Positions 28,101-36,397 of a stretch of 64,000 bases of DNA are shown here, in pieces. This DNA is from Adhaeribacter terrigena (GTDB lineage: Bacteria > Bacteroidota > Bacteroidia > Cytophagales > Hymenobacteraceae). Both the position numbers and the translations under genes were made by a program. The notes beneath the pieces are model-generated. The model was given only the letters and a program-made list of their open reading frames with translations, was not told the DNA's origin and made no database searches. The stretch covers positions 372,001-436,000 of the forward strand of contig NZ_JAEHFX010000001.1 of the NCBI RefSeq assembly GCF_016623615.1, written 5' to 3'. The stretch's first letter is position 1. Every line of letters begins with the position of its first letter.

Positions 28101-29239
28101 GAACTTGTATTGCTGCGGTTCAATGTGATTTTGGCGTTCTTAATGGTGTTGTTCAATGCGCCGTTTGTAGCAGAAGCATTGCGAATCAAATAACCATATT
28201 CTACTGCACTTCCGGTATTAATAGCTATATCAATGCCGTCGAAGGTGAAAAAGTCGCCGCCATTGATCGTAATCCCGGCATCTGTAGAGCCAGTGGTTCC
28301 GGTAGGTTTCAGAATCGGATTTGCACCAGTTCCGTTTTTAATAAACGTAATGGTATTGGCAGTGGTACCAGTTACCTGAATAATGGGAGCATCTTCTGTG
28401 AAGGTTTGTCCGGCGGAAACGTTAAAAGTAACCGCACCATTTACTCCATCCAGGTTTAATTTTGCAATCGCATCGGTGAAGGAAGTAAAATTCGTGCCGC
28501 CGGTTGGAAGAGTATTATCGATGGTATAAGTTCCGCTTATTGGTGCAAATGCACGGGAAGTTAATACAATATCATCGATAGAAACGGGAGGCTGGGTACC
28601 AGAGCCGTTATCGTTTTTCCAGGAGAATACCAGCTTTTTGGTAGTGCCGGCGAAAGAAGTCGGTAGCTGAATGGTAGTAGTTGTATAACCGGTTCCAGCT
28701 GAAAAGTTGTACCAGGTAGCCCCAATACGGTCGGCAGATGGCATTGCAGTACCAGCAGTAACGGCAGCAGTAGTTGCAGAAGCAAATACTTTCATGTTAT
28801 CCCAGTCGTTGGATGGCCCCTCGCCCTGAGCTTTCCATTTAAAAGTTAAAAAGATAATAGGCTCATTTGCCGGGAATGTTACATCTTTTGAAAGATGAAC
28901 GATAGAAGTAGCAGTAGCAGGGGAAGACAGAGTTAAGGTGTAGGCATTGGTAACGCCGGCATCATTTGTAATAAATGCAGACTGCGTGCCACTTGCAGGT
29001 GTGGCAGCACTACCGATAAACCACTGATTTGTTTGAGTGCCATTGGTCATGATCCAGGTGCCTAGCCCAGTTTCCCAACCTTCATTCAGGATGGTAGTTT
29101 GAGCTTGAGCATTCGGGGAAAATAGCCAGCTGCTTCCTAAAAAGCCAGCTAACAGGAGCTTTCTGCTTCCTGCTTTCTTCAGCTGCCTGGCAAGCGAATG
29201 CCAGCGACCAGGTGAAGGTTTGTGTAAGAATTTGTGCAT
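22169..29239 (-). CDS. Giant T9SS-sorted surface protein with beta-helix and Ig-like repeats
   Basis: 2356 residues from the ATG at 29239, chosen because a TTG further upstream (29278) would add a non-signal stretch. The signal region ends SPNAQAQ. The order is a choice-of-anchor-J-like jelly roll (NEGWETGLGTW; SIDDIVL), a long beta-helix (Asn-rich NN ladders) up to GADEGAF, a linker domain with YYVIAQD, a second beta-helix ending in APDMGADEF, a CARDB-like domain, and five to six tandem Ig-like repeats of about 82 residues (YQWYENGTAITGATAATYTA) at about residues 1790-2200. The type A sorting domain comes last. Surface delivery by the type IX system and a role in adhesion are inferred from the domains only. 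Confidence 0.88.
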   Translation of the reverse strand: MHKFLHKPSPGRWHSLARQLKKAGSRKLLLAGFLGSSWLFSPNAQAQTTILNEGWETGLGTWIMTNGTQTNQWFIGSAATPASGTQSAFITNDAGVTNAYTLTLSSPATATSIVHLSKDVTFPANEPIIFLTFKWKAQGEGPSNDWDNMKVFASATTAAVTAGTAMPSADRIGATWYNFSAGTGYTTTTIQLPTSFAGTTKKLVFSWKNDNGSGTQPPVSIDDIVLTSRAFAPISGTYTIDNTLPTGGTNFTSFTDAIAKLNLDGVNGAVTFNVSAGQTFTEDAPIIQVTGTTANTITFIKNGTGANPILKPTGTTGSTDAGITINGGDFFTFDGIDIAINTGSAVEYGYLIRNASATNGALNNTIKNAKITLNRSNTSSIAVLQSSSSTGGGVTATNLTGVNQNNSYNNLTIENVYNGILLVSGAGTFPDNNNEVFNNTIGAATANDLGGSSTSAYGVKGTLQNNLKVYNNEIRNITISGTTVDGIFIDQSLGLVQVYNNRIHDIANSGTSSTSAVTGMRINHYTTTNGHTSRVYNNFIYALNHAFSGTASASRRIIGIFVQSNGSGTGSTHNIDFNSVRIEPVAAFTASSSVFEIGTATGPVMNVRNNIFANFMGAQTGVAKHYVWVTTGAATTGPAGSVSNRNTLYIANTTNGFTGLANSVDQATLPAWRTTTNQDANSFSTNPQFVSATDLHINPSVPTEVEGGGSFFSGAITWAANDIDNQARSTTAPDLGADEGAFTFGDLSAPLITINSLLANTSSTADRTVTAIITDANGVPTTGNLMPRIYFSKDNGTTWFSTQGVLASGSASNGTWTFTISGAAMGGVANGDRITYYVIAQDVNTNVSTQPAGIIATDVNTVTSVPATYSYNINAPIPATVTVPGTYPSLTNAGGLFEAINNGVLNANVTVQITADLTAETGNIGLGQWTEEGTGSYSLTIRPDAAINRTISGTGTAGFGLIRLVGADRVTIDGSFGGSGRYLTFINNGTVTNTFTIQPSSGAVNNTYKNLNISTGSNSISGTVGIFSTGGGNNNLVIENNNISKTYYGIYLQGDAANLATGAQIRNNSIGSQTAADYVSFRGVLVQNATAPVISGNTIFNIQTSLSGNLAGIEIGSAVTGASVSKNRIFGLNSSNTILYGAFGVFLSSSSGSDNITIDNNMIYDLTSIGESASMFNPFGIRVDGGNNVKIYYNSINMTGAFTGTGAIRSAALLINNSAVTGLDVRNNIFANSMTGTATTSAYAIYALSGTAFSTINNNNYFVSGPAGKLGFLGSDKLTLADWKTATTKDAASLNIDPKFVSPTDLHIQLVNIALNGKATSITGFTTDIDGDVRSTTAPDMGADEFTPPAVDLGAIALAAPTVKGCYSNAETVSITVLNYGSNALDFAATNATITVNVTGAITQTLTFLVNNNAANNGTALASGASVAIPVGTLDMSIPGVYTFNASTSIAGDANATTDAMAATNITVVPFALGTASVSQTSLCTSGVVTLSLTGNTGSNIQWQQAASATGPFTNIAGATSSNYTLGTALTQTTYFQAVASCGTNTGTSNLITVTVITPTVASVVPATRCGAGTVTLSATPSANAAINWYAAATGGASLASGNSFTPNVTATTTYYAEAIEGLTSYKAGLTSTGNYGTFGSPGTSGWGLTMTFTQPGTLESAYVYPVSAGNVVVQLYTRAGVAVGSPVTVAVSASDVGNKTLIPLNIAVPSAGDYNLLNSSGVFLNRYNPYSGPAYPLTSAGGVFSITGGATSASSAPGATTYYSFFDLTFSAGCRSARTAVVATVNPLPVITLPATRNVCDVLTTTLDAGATPSATYQWSFNGTPISGATSQTYAATAAGTYTVEVTNTTTTCSATGSTVVTFGTTPVVPTITAGGATTFCAGGSVVLTATTTSTTPGITYAWFKNGTAIAGATTATYTASTAGSYTVQAVLGACTSAASAATTVTVDPLAATPTITAGGATTFCTGGSVVLTAASTTTGVTYQWYENGTAITGATNATYTATTSGSYTVIANATPCSSAASTATVVTVNTPAATPTVTAGGPTTFCSGSSVVLTAASATTGATYQWYENGTAITGATAATYTANAAGSYTVVASANGCPSAASSATTVTVTQGAATPTVTVSGATTFCAGDSATFTAASATPGATYQWYENSTAITGATAATYTAYATGSYTVIATANGCPSAASTVTAITVNPKPATPTITRSGDSGQELTSSEATGNQWLLNGTAITGATAQTYQTTANGNYTVVVTNASGCTSDTSAVVNITNTGIKGAMAGMSVSVYPNPSKGKFNVKLVGYKQDAALELYSLTGQLIAKEEVKAGQEITKVQVKNLAAGTYLLKVVSEKGVQINKLIVE
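22630..23880 (-). repeat. Tandem ~246-bp coding repeats (Ig-like modules)
   Basis: Within the gene at 22169-29239, five modules of about 82 codons follow each other. Each has a TTFC start, a YQWYENGTAITGA core and a GSYTV end. Adjacent copies are very similar at DNA level, for example around 22690-22850, 22930-23090 and 23170-23330, so copy number could change by recombination. Confidence 0.8.
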
Positions 29240-29806
29240 AAAAAGGTTGTGAGAAAATAAATGTATAATAATTTGCAATGGAGAAGCTTTATGCTACAAT
29301 TTATTAAAATTGAAAAACATAATAGCCTAGAACATAATAGGTGTGACAAAGGGTGGAGTTGTGAATGGATAGTATTACCAGGTAAGTTTATCCATTAACC
29401 TCCAAATATATGGTTATAAGCTGGTTAAACAAATATATTTCGATGATTTTTTGCATTAGAATATTTGAGATAGGAATATATTAATACAGAAGTACAATAC
29501 ATTAAAAATGAAAAATAAACAATGGGTAAGTGTTTTAACAGAAAATTTTCACTTTTATTAAGTTGTAAAATCGTTTACTAAGAAATATATGTCATTCACT
29601 AAATATTTGGAGATATGCTTTGGTTTTTTCAAGCATATTTTCTGACTTTATTAACCTGAAAGCATAGCCTTTTAGTAGGAATACTTATTAATGGAAAATT
29701 TAGTAAATGGTATTTCTATTAGATTGTTTAGCAAAAGAAAATTTGCTTTTTCAGCAGTTTAATAGTTGCGAAGTAAAAGCTGGGGTGTAGTTTAGAATCA
29801 ATAAAT
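29240..29806. other. AT-rich leader of the fourth giant T9SS gene
   Basis: About 570 very AT-rich bases. They should hold the promoter for the gene starting at 29239. A minus-strand 29-nt element lies at 29645-29673 (AAAAGGCTATGCTTTC start, ATAAAGT end). Nothing else is recognisable. Confidence 0.45.
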
Positions 29807-29844
29807 AAAAAAAGGTCCCGCCGGAATTTCCGGCGGGACCTTTT
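29807..29844 (-). terminator. Orphan terminator
   Basis: A strong perfect stem (GGTCCCGCCGGAA/TTCCGGCGGGACC) with a long T run on the minus strand (TTTTTTTATTT) and a shorter one on the plus strand. No annotated gene ends here: to its right a plus-strand gene starts at 30072, to its left lies a gene start. A minus-strand 29-nt element at 29850-29878 points directly into it. Confidence 0.8.
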
Positions 29845-29849
29845 CTAAC

Positions 29850-29878
29850 AGTTTTTCAGGCCAAAGCCCTACCGTTTT
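29850..29878 (-). repeat. 29-nt element next to the orphan terminator
   Basis: A complete copy with the CGGTAGG core variant and AAAAACT end, minus strand, five bases before the hairpin at 29807-29844 in the reading direction. Confidence 0.85.
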
Positions 29879-30071
29879 TGCGATCCTGGGAACTGGTCTT
29901 CCGGATCTTTGAATCAGACCGTAAAAGTTTTATGAATCGCTATCGCAGGATTGCCTTTTCCGGTTTGTAAAATGACAGTAGTTTTAATATTCAGATTTGA
30001 ATATCTTTCTTAACTTGCCTTCGTAACAGGAATTGTGTTCTGATTAGCCTCTCCATGAAAAATAGCAAAAC

Positions 30072-30665
30072 ATGAAAAGAGCCATTTTTACGTTAGTCTT
30101 CGTCTTATTTGCCTGTATAATTAGTTTCAGTCAGCAATGGCCTAACGTGCCGGGGAAATTAGAGATCTTGACTGATTCACTAAACAGGCCAATAGGCATT
30201 CGAAACGGGTTCGTAATTACTTCAGATGCAGCCCTGAACCGCGTTTTTAGAAATAATCAGGTTTATAATTCTTTTCAGGCGTACCCAGCCGCGTGGAATC
30301 AGGCATTGCGGGATATATATGTACTCGAATGCAATTGTAACGAACGGTTGCTTAAAGACACCCTGGAAAGGGCGCCGTTTTACTACTATGTTGAATTTAT
30401 AAATCAAACAGTTCTTACAAGTTATAAAGAAGAAACTGAGCCAGCTGATCTGAAAATATATCCCATTCCAGCAGCTTCCCGGGTCTTCCTTGAAGCAAAA
30501 GAGAAAATAGAAAAAGCACAGATCATGGATCTTAGCGGTAAACTGATTTATGAAATTGAAAACCCAACTAAATACTTTGATGTTTCCGGGCTTAGAAGCG
30601 GCCAATATCTGCTGCTTTTAACCTCGAAGGCTAAAACATTTAAACGACTAATTCTGAAAGAATAA
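30072..30665 (+). CDS. Small secreted protein with T9SS sorting domain
   Basis: 197 residues. A signal peptide (residues 1-21, ending ISFSQQ) and a compact domain of about 95 residues that I do not recognise (with CNCNE, an odd cysteine pair) are followed by a type A sorting domain from about residue 127 (LKIYPIPAASRVFLEAKEK to KRLILKE). It therefore should leave the cell through the type IX system like its giant neighbours, but its sorting domain is not of their near-identical type and the gene lies on the other strand. It is followed directly by the shared terminator at 30664-30701. Confidence 0.8.
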   Translation: MKRAIFTLVFVLFACIISFSQQWPNVPGKLEILTDSLNRPIGIRNGFVITSDAALNRVFRNNQVYNSFQAYPAAWNQALRDIYVLECNCNERLLKDTLERAPFYYYVEFINQTVLTSYKEETEPADLKIYPIPAASRVFLEAKEKIEKAQIMDLSGKLIYEIENPTKYFDVSGLRSGQYLLLLTSKAKTFKRLILKE

Positions 30666-30701
30666 AAAAAAGTCCCGTCTGATACATGGCGGGACTTTTT
30701 T
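30664..30701. terminator. Bidirectional terminator between the small T9SS gene and clpB
   Basis: A stem of AAGTCCCG(TC)/(GG)CGGGACTT with A and T runs on both sides. It serves the plus-strand gene ending at 30665 and the minus-strand clpB ending at 30722. Confidence 0.85.
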
Positions 30702-30722
30702 GTGTTAAAACCATAGCGTTTT
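30694..30722 (-). repeat. 29-nt element between the clpB stop and terminator
   Basis: On the minus strand the clpB stop TAA (30722-30724) overlaps the first A of the element, and the element's AAAAAGT end is the first part of the terminator stem. It is a clear case of the order stop, element, terminator. Confidence 0.88.
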
Positions 30723-33340
30723 TATTCCGGTCTCGGAAAAGCTACGTCCAGGTTTTTAAAGGCAATTCTGTCATTTTCCAGCACGGCTTCCACTACGGAA
30801 TCTTTGGTGATCTTGCCGGCCAGGATCTCTTTCGATAATTCATTCAGCACCATGCGCTGCAATACGCGTTTCAGCGGACGGGCACCGAACGTAGGATCGT
30901 AGCCTTCGCGGCCCAAAAAGTCGAGCACCTCGCCGGTGGCTTCCAGGTGAATGCCGTTTTCTTCCAGACGGTCCTGAATTTGTTTGAACTGGATGGTAAC
31001 GATCTTGCGCAGTTCTTTCTGGCTCAACGGACGGAACATGATTAGCTCATCGATGCGGTTGAGGAATTCCGGACGCACGGTTTTCTTTAGCTGCTCAAAT
31101 ACTTCCTCTTTCGTACGCTCGATCACTTCTTCTTTGTTGCCTTCATTCATTAAACTGAAGTTCTCCTGAATGATGTGCGCGCCAATGTTGGAGGTCATGA
31201 TGATGATCGTGTTCTTGAAGTTCGCGATCCGGCCTTTATTATCCGTTAAACGACCGTCGTCTAACACCTGCAGCAGGATGTTAAATACATCGGGATGCGC
31301 CTTTTCAATCTCATCCAGCAGGATTACCGAGTACGGTTTCCGGCGCACGGCTTCGGTCAGCTGACCACCTTCGTCGTAACCCACGTAGCCCGGAGGCGAA
31401 CCGATCATGCGGCTTACAGCGTGGCGTTCCTGGTACTCACTCATATCGATGCGCACCATTGCGTTATCATCGTTGAATAAATATTCGGCCAGGGCTTTTG
31501 CTAATTCGGTTTTACCAACCCCGGTGGTTCCCAGGAAAATGAAAGAACCGATCGGGCGTTTCGGGTCCTGCAAACCGGCGCGGCTACGGCGAACCGCATC
31601 GGAAATGGCGGCAATGGCTTCTTCCTGACCGGCTACCCGTTTGCCTAGTTCTTCTTCCAGGTGCAGCAGTTTTTCACGGTCAGACTGTAGCATTTTGCTT
31701 ACCGGAATTCCCGTCCATTTGGCAACTACGCTGGCAATGTCTTCGGAAGTCACTTCTTCTTTCAGCATCGGGTTGGAATCCTGGTTTTCTTCCACGGCTT
31801 GCTGCAGTTCGGCCAGGTGTTTTTCCGCTTCCTGAATTTTACCGTAACGCAGTTCTGCTACCCGGCCGTAATCGCCGGCGCGTTCGGCTTGCTCGGCTTC
31901 CAGTTTGTATTGCTCAATGTTTTCTTTTTCCTTCTGAATTTCGCCGATCACCCCTTTTTCGTTTTCCCACTTCGCTTTCAGATCGTCGCGCTTGGTGCTC
32001 AGGTCGGCAATTTCGCGGCTCAGGTTTGCTTCTTTGTCTTTGTCATTTTCTCTCCGGATGGCTTCGCGCTCGATTTCCAGTTGCATGATGCGGCGGTTCA
32101 ATTCGTCGAGTTCCACGGGTAACGAATCGATCTCAATGCGTAGTTTCGCGGCCGCTTCATCCATTAAATCGATGGCTTTATCCGGAAGGAAACGGTCAGA
32201 AATGTAGCGGCTCGAAAGTTCTACCGCAGCAATAATGGCATCGTCTTTAATGCGGACTCCGTGGTGTAGTTCGTATTTATCTTTGATCCCGCGCAGAATT
32301 GAAATAGCATCCGGAATATTCGGTTCATCCACCATTACCGACTGGAAACGACGTTCCAGCGCTTTGTCTTTCTCGATGTATTTCTGATATTCTTTAAGCG
32401 TAGTCGCGCCAATGGCGTGCAGTTCGCCGCGGGCCAATGCTGGTTTTAGTAAGTTGGCCGCATCCATCGCACTTTCACCGCCGGCACCTGCCCCAATCAG
32501 GGTGTGAATTTCGTCGATGAAAAGCACGATCTCGCCTTCGGAATCAACCACTTCCTTGATCACCGCTTTCAGCCTTTCTTCGAATTCGCCTTTGTATTTC
32601 GCACCCGCCACGAGCAAACCCATATCCAAGGAGAAAATGGTTTTCGATTTCAGATTTTCAGGCACGTCGCCGGATACAATTCTTTGGGCCAAGCCTTCTA
32701 CAATAGCCGTTTTTCCAACGCCTGGTTCACCCAGTAAAACCGGATTGTTTTTGCTCCGACGGCTCAGGATCTGTAAAACCCGGCGGATCTCTTCGTCGCG
32801 GCCAATCACCGGATCGATCTTGCCGGCCTGGGCCATTTCGTTCAGGTTTTTGGAGTAGCGTTTCAGGGAATTGTATTTGGCCTCGGCGTTCTGGTCGGTT
32901 ACTTTTTCGCCGCCGCGCAATTCCTTGATCGCTGCCTTTAAATGCTTCTCGTTGAAACCCACGTCTTTCATGAGCGAAGCCACGTTATCGGAGCCCGCCA
33001 TGATGGCCAGCAGCATGTGCTCGATGGTTACAAACTCGTCGTTAAATTCTTTGAGGTAATTGGTGGCTTTCTGCAAAGCGGCTGCCGCCGCGTTACTTAA
33101 ATACGGGCTGCCGCCGCTCACTTTCGGGTAAGCCGCCACGATCTGGTCGAGCCGGGTGTTGAGGATGTTCTGGTTTACGCCCAGCTTTTTAATGAGAAAG
33201 GACGTAACGTTTTCGTCGGTTTGCAGGATGCCTTTGAGCAAGTGGCCGGTTTCTACAGCCTGTTGCTGGTTGCCGCCGGCAATCTCGGTTGCCTTCTGGA
33301 TGGCTTCCTGCGATTTGATGGTATAATTATTAAAGTTCAT
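30722..33340 (-). CDS. clpB: ATP-dependent disaggregase ClpB
   Basis: 872 residues, full length for ClpB. The N-terminal double Clp-N domain (1-145) is followed by the first AAA+ module with Walker A GEPGVGKT at 204-211 and Walker B VLFIDEIH near 272-279. The regulatory coiled-coil middle domain (about 400-525) is what sets ClpB apart from ClpA and ClpC. The second AAA+ module has Walker A GTTGVGKT at 604-611, and a C-terminal D2-small domain closes the protein. In the cytoplasm it pulls proteins out of aggregates together with DnaK. It is monocistronic; no heat-shock promoter signature was recognised. Confidence 0.98.
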   Translation of the reverse strand: MNFNNYTIKSQEAIQKATEIAGGNQQQAVETGHLLKGILQTDENVTSFLIKKLGVNQNILNTRLDQIVAAYPKVSGGSPYLSNAAAAALQKATNYLKEFNDEFVTIEHMLLAIMAGSDNVASLMKDVGFNEKHLKAAIKELRGGEKVTDQNAEAKYNSLKRYSKNLNEMAQAGKIDPVIGRDEEIRRVLQILSRRSKNNPVLLGEPGVGKTAIVEGLAQRIVSGDVPENLKSKTIFSLDMGLLVAGAKYKGEFEERLKAVIKEVVDSEGEIVLFIDEIHTLIGAGAGGESAMDAANLLKPALARGELHAIGATTLKEYQKYIEKDKALERRFQSVMVDEPNIPDAISILRGIKDKYELHHGVRIKDDAIIAAVELSSRYISDRFLPDKAIDLMDEAAAKLRIEIDSLPVELDELNRRIMQLEIEREAIRRENDKDKEANLSREIADLSTKRDDLKAKWENEKGVIGEIQKEKENIEQYKLEAEQAERAGDYGRVAELRYGKIQEAEKHLAELQQAVEENQDSNPMLKEEVTSEDIASVVAKWTGIPVSKMLQSDREKLLHLEEELGKRVAGQEEAIAAISDAVRRSRAGLQDPKRPIGSFIFLGTTGVGKTELAKALAEYLFNDDNAMVRIDMSEYQERHAVSRMIGSPPGYVGYDEGGQLTEAVRRKPYSVILLDEIEKAHPDVFNILLQVLDDGRLTDNKGRIANFKNTIIIMTSNIGAHIIQENFSLMNEGNKEEVIERTKEEVFEQLKKTVRPEFLNRIDELIMFRPLSQKELRKIVTIQFKQIQDRLEENGIHLEATGEVLDFLGREGYDPTFGARPLKRVLQRMVLNELSKEILAGKITKDSVVEAVLENDRIAFKNLDVAFPRPE

Positions 33341-33482
33341 AGTTTTTCTCCGTTTTATGATACCGTTTCTGAACGTTTAGCAAACTACTTTCCAAAGGCA
33401 TAAATTGTTTAAATCCGGAAAAAATGACAGCTATTGTTGTGGTCTTAAAAAAGAGAGTCAGACTTTTTGGCTGGATTAAACC

Positions 33483-34058
33483 TCACAGGTTTTCAAAATC
33501 TGTGTAATTTGGTTCTTCCAGTTTCTTTAATAACTGTAGCATCAGACTATAAATTTCGCGCAGGTCTTCCGGATTGGTAATCGCAAGGTCGAGGCTGAAG
33601 GTGAGCAGGTTTCGGGCGCCGGGTTCGTCGGTTTCGTGGCTTAGTTTTAGTTCGCAGTCGGGGTATTTGAGCAGCGTTTGACGGATGGACTCATCGGTGA
33701 AGATCGTTTTTAAAGCGGCCGGGTTATTGGCTTTTATCATGAAGGCCTGGTCGAGCCGGGGATAACCCAGTTCCACGTCTTCCATGCCCAGCATTTTGCC
33801 CACTTCGTTCAGCCAGTTTTGCGGGTGCAGGTGAAATTTCAGGGCTGAGTTTTCTACCGGTGCCATAAACGTGGTAGTTTCAAAACCGCCTTCAAAACCG
33901 CCGCCCAGATCAATGTCTATGTCGAAATAAACCTCGTAATTTTGCTGCTTTACCTGCGCGCTATAGGTTAGTATTTCGCCTTGCTGTTGCATGTCGGTGG
34001 CAATTTGCTGCCAGATTTCGGCTTCGTTTTCGCCGCTGAATTGCCGGAGATTTTCCAT
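33483..34058 (-). CDS. Conserved hypothetical protein
   Basis: 191 residues without signal peptide or membrane helix, thus cytoplasmic. I do not recognise the family. It has an acidic N-terminal helix (ENEAEIWQQIATDMQQQ), a beta-rich middle with a Gly-rich turn (DLGGGFEGGFETTTFMAP), and a helical C-terminus (LREIYSLMLQLLKKLEEP). Codon and amino-acid use look like those of the surrounding genes, so it is probably real. A 29-nt element precedes the start by about 70 bases (34127-34155). Confidence 0.6.
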   Translation of the reverse strand: MENLRQFSGENEAEIWQQIATDMQQQGEILTYSAQVKQQNYEVYFDIDIDLGGGFEGGFETTTFMAPVENSALKFHLHPQNWLNEVGKMLGMEDVELGYPRLDQAFMIKANNPAALKTIFTDESIRQTLLKYPDCELKLSHETDEPGARNLLTFSLDLAITNPEDLREIYSLMLQLLKKLEEPNYTDFENL

Positions 34059-34126
34059 AGTAGTTTTGATCGCTGATTGAACGGATTATTGAATTACGCT
34101 GATTTTTTCTCTTGCTCTGTTTCGGG

Positions 34127-34155
34127 AGTTTTTCAGCGTAAAACCATAGCGTTTT
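34127..34155 (-). repeat. 29-nt element in the leader of the 191-aa gene
   Basis: A complete copy, minus strand, lying after the terminator of the upstream dehydrogenase gene and about 70 bases before the start codon at 34058. Confidence 0.85.
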
Positions 34156-34206
34156 TGCAACATTACGTTCTAAATTCAGAAAAGATAAAAGCGGTAGGGA
34201 AGGCAC

Positions 34207-34236
34207 AAAAAAAGTCTGGCGTAAACCAGACTTTTT
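34207..34236 (-). terminator. Terminator of the short-chain dehydrogenase gene
   Basis: Stem AAAGTCTGG/CCAGACTTT with T runs, directly preceded by a 29-nt element whose AAAAAGT end forms part of the stem. Confidence 0.85.
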
Positions 34237-34258
34237 AAGGTGAATACCATAGCGTTTT
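34230..34258 (-). repeat. 29-nt element between dehydrogenase stop and terminator
   Basis: On the minus strand it begins directly after the stop codon (TAA at 34259-34261). Its last seven bases are shared with the terminator stem at 34207-34236. Confidence 0.88.
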
Positions 34259-35050
34259 TTATTTGTCGACCGGTTCCATTTGTTTGCGCATGAGGCTGGC
34301 AAGCATGGAATCGGGCATCAGATTTCCCTGGGTTACGTGCATTTTTGCTTTGGTAGTGGGCAGCACGCGCTTTTCGCCTTTCATTAAACCTTCGTAAGCG
34401 GCTTTGGCCACATCTACCGGCGAATCGAGATCGCTGTGAGCAACTTTAGTGTTTTCGGCGCCGGCTACTTTAAAGAAGTTGGTATCGGTAGCGGCCGGGC
34501 AAAGGATGGTTAGCTGCACGCCCGTATCCTGAATTTCGTTTTGCAGCGCTTCGGAAAAAGAAAGTACAAACGCTTTGCTGGCCGCATAAACTGAAAGCAG
34601 CGGAATAGGCATAAAAGCGGCTTCGGAAGCTACATTCAGGATCTTGCCGGAGCGGCGGTTGAGCATGAATGGCAAATATAATTTGGTTAAATGGGTAAGC
34701 GAAGCAATGTTCAACTGAATCAGTTCCAGTTCTTTTTTCAGATCGGTCTGGGCAAAGAAACCGTGCTCGCCAAAGCCGGCATTGTTCACCAGAATTTCTA
34801 TTTCCAGGTTCCGGCGCTGAGTTTCGGCAAAAAGCTGGTCCGGGCTACCGGGCTGGCTCAGGTCGCAGGGAATGGTCATGATCTCGGCCTGCGGAAATTC
34901 GTTGCGGATCTGGTGAGCTGCGCCTTCGAGTTTTCCGGCAAAATGCGCTACCATTACAATTTTGTAATTATCGCGGGCAAACAAGCGGGTTAGTTCGTAG
35001 CCAATGCCGCTGGAAGCACCGGTAATTAAAACGGTTTGAGTTGAAGACAT
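34259..35050 (-). CDS. Short-chain dehydrogenase/reductase (SDR), classical type
   Basis: 263 residues from ATG 35050 (an upstream TTG would add only two residues). It has the NAD(P)-binding TGASSGIG motif near residue 10, NNAG near 90 (VNNAGFGEHG), and the catalytic Ser (NVASEAAF) and YxxxK (YAASK). It belongs to the group often annotated DltE-like or as SDR with broad substrates; the substrate is not determinable. A cytoplasmic NAD(P)-dependent oxidoreductase. It appears monocistronic, with its own element and terminator after the stop. Confidence 0.9.
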   Translation of the reverse strand: MSSTQTVLITGASSGIGYELTRLFARDNYKIVMVAHFAGKLEGAAHQIRNEFPQAEIMTIPCDLSQPGSPDQLFAETQRRNLEIEILVNNAGFGEHGFFAQTDLKKELELIQLNIASLTHLTKLYLPFMLNRRSGKILNVASEAAFMPIPLLSVYAASKAFVLSFSEALQNEIQDTGVQLTILCPAATDTNFFKVAGAENTKVAHSDLDSPVDVAKAAYEGLMKGEKRVLPTTKAKMHVTQGNLMPDSMLASLMRKQMEPVDK

Positions 35051-35146
35051 ATGCAAGGTCGGTTTTAAAGGTTAGACGTTTGCTTTTTACTGTCCGGCCC
35101 GTTAAAAGTTTTGTTAAGCTTGTGTTGCGTTTGGTAAGGTGGTTAT

Positions 35147-35638
35147 TCAGCGTCCGTTCATAAAGGCGCCAAATACCAGCATCATGAGCAGTCCTGCGCC
35201 ATAAAGCACCAGGAACACGGCCGTCAGGATCCCGAAAAACTTAAAAAACGATTTCAGGCGACTGAAAGCAGCAGTAAGATCGAATTGCTCGTTGCGGCGC
35301 AGGGCGTTTTGGGTTTTGGTGCCGAACTGATACAAATAAAGCGAAGGGAAAAAATAAAGCAGCGCCAGGAGTAAAATATAACCCGCCATGGCCAGCGAAG
35401 CCGCGCCCGAAGCAAAGGGATTATCGCCGGCTTCATAGGTTTGATTCCGGCCCAAAAAATTCATAAAAGTGCCCATGAAAAAAGCCCCGACCACCATAAA
35501 ACCCACAAAGGTAAAACCTACAATGCCCAGAAATCTGGCCCATTTAGCCGATTCGGAAAGGTAGTTTTTGATCGGGGCGTTTACTTGCAGCGTTTCTTCC
35601 GGCAGGGGTGTGGCGGCAGCAGTTTCGTAGTTTTCCAT
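35147..35638 (-). CDS. DUF5362-like membrane protein
   Basis: 163 residues with three to four membrane helices (FLGIVGFTFVGFMVVGAFFM; AGYILLLALLYFFPSLYLY; FFGILTAVFLVLYGAGLLMM), after an N-terminal cytoplasmic stretch with LSESAKWARFLGI. This matches the DUF5362 family of small Bacteroidota membrane proteins, whose function is unknown to me. It is a stand-alone gene between the SDR and endonuclease V genes. Confidence 0.75.
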   Translation of the reverse strand: MENYETAAATPLPEETLQVNAPIKNYLSESAKWARFLGIVGFTFVGFMVVGAFFMGTFMNFLGRNQTYEAGDNPFASGAASLAMAGYILLLALLYFFPSLYLYQFGTKTQNALRRNEQFDLTAAFSRLKSFFKFFGILTAVFLVLYGAGLLMMLVFGAFMNGR

Positions 35639-35708
35639 GGTTTATAAGGTTGGGTTTGAAAAGCAAACTACAAATTCTTTTGCTAAAACCAAGAGCTGCG
35701 GAATGCGG

Positions 35709-36392
35709 TTACGCTTCCCGTACGTCGCTTTTAAAAACTTCGGCGTAATGATCGGCCAGACGCGTTGGTTCGGGAAGTTTGTGTTTGAGGGCAGTTTTCA
35801 AGGCAATTTCGGTAGCGTTTTCCAGGTCCATTAAATGTCCCACCGAAACAAACACCGGCTTTACTTTTTCCTTGGTGCGCAATACGTTGCCGATGTGTTC
35901 GTGCTGGTGAATAATGGGCGTAATAGCGCCTTTTTCCGGACCGGGTTCTTCATATTTCCCGGCCAGGATCTTCTTGGCTACACCCATGGTTGGTTTATTC
36001 AGCAAAACGCCGAGCTGGCTGGCAATTCCTAATCTTCGCGGGTGCGCAATGCCGTGGCCGTCTACCATGATCAGGTCGGGTTTGGTTTGCAGTTTTTCGT
36101 AGGCTTTGAGCAGGTTCGGACTTTCGCGGAACGCTAAAAAACCGGGAATGTAAGGCAGTTCCACGACATCGTAATGGTACACTTTTTCCAGGATCTCCAA
36201 GCTTGGCCAACTCAGAAGCACAAATACCGACAGAATATTTTCGCCGATAAAAGAAGAGTCGCAGCCCGCAATGGTTTTGAGCTCAAAATCCGGTTTCTGG
36301 ATGATCACTTTTTGCCGCATGTCGTTTTGCTGCGCCGTAAGCGTTTTTACCAGTCCGGGATCAGGAGCAGGATATTGCTGGTACCAGGCCAT
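35709..36392 (-). CDS. nfi: Endonuclease V
   Basis: 227 residues, the usual length of bacterial endonuclease V. Visible family motifs are the early catalytic Asp in AGCDSSF, the PYIPGFLAFRE substrate-wedge motif, the second Asp with VDGHGIAHPR, and the conserved Lys in GVAKKILAG. The enzyme cuts DNA one base 3' of deaminated bases such as hypoxanthine and starts their repair; some members act on inosine in RNA. The ATG at 36392 gives the usual N-terminus. A pair of TTTGGAGATTTG-type repeats lies directly upstream (36398-36555). Confidence 0.95.
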   Translation of the reverse strand: MAWYQQYPAPDPGLVKTLTAQQNDMRQKVIIQKPDFELKTIAGCDSSFIGENILSVFVLLSWPSLEILEKVYHYDVVELPYIPGFLAFRESPNLLKAYEKLQTKPDLIMVDGHGIAHPRRLGIASQLGVLLNKPTMGVAKKILAGKYEEPGPEKGAITPIIHQHEHIGNVLRTKEKVKPVFVSVGHLMDLENATEIALKTALKHKLPEPTRLADHYAEVFKSDVREA

Positions 36393-36397
36393 CGTTT

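Noticed and set aside
33448-33479. A possible further element after the 191-aa gene stop
   Set aside because: Only the AAAAAGT end is present and the spacing is 32 rather than 29.
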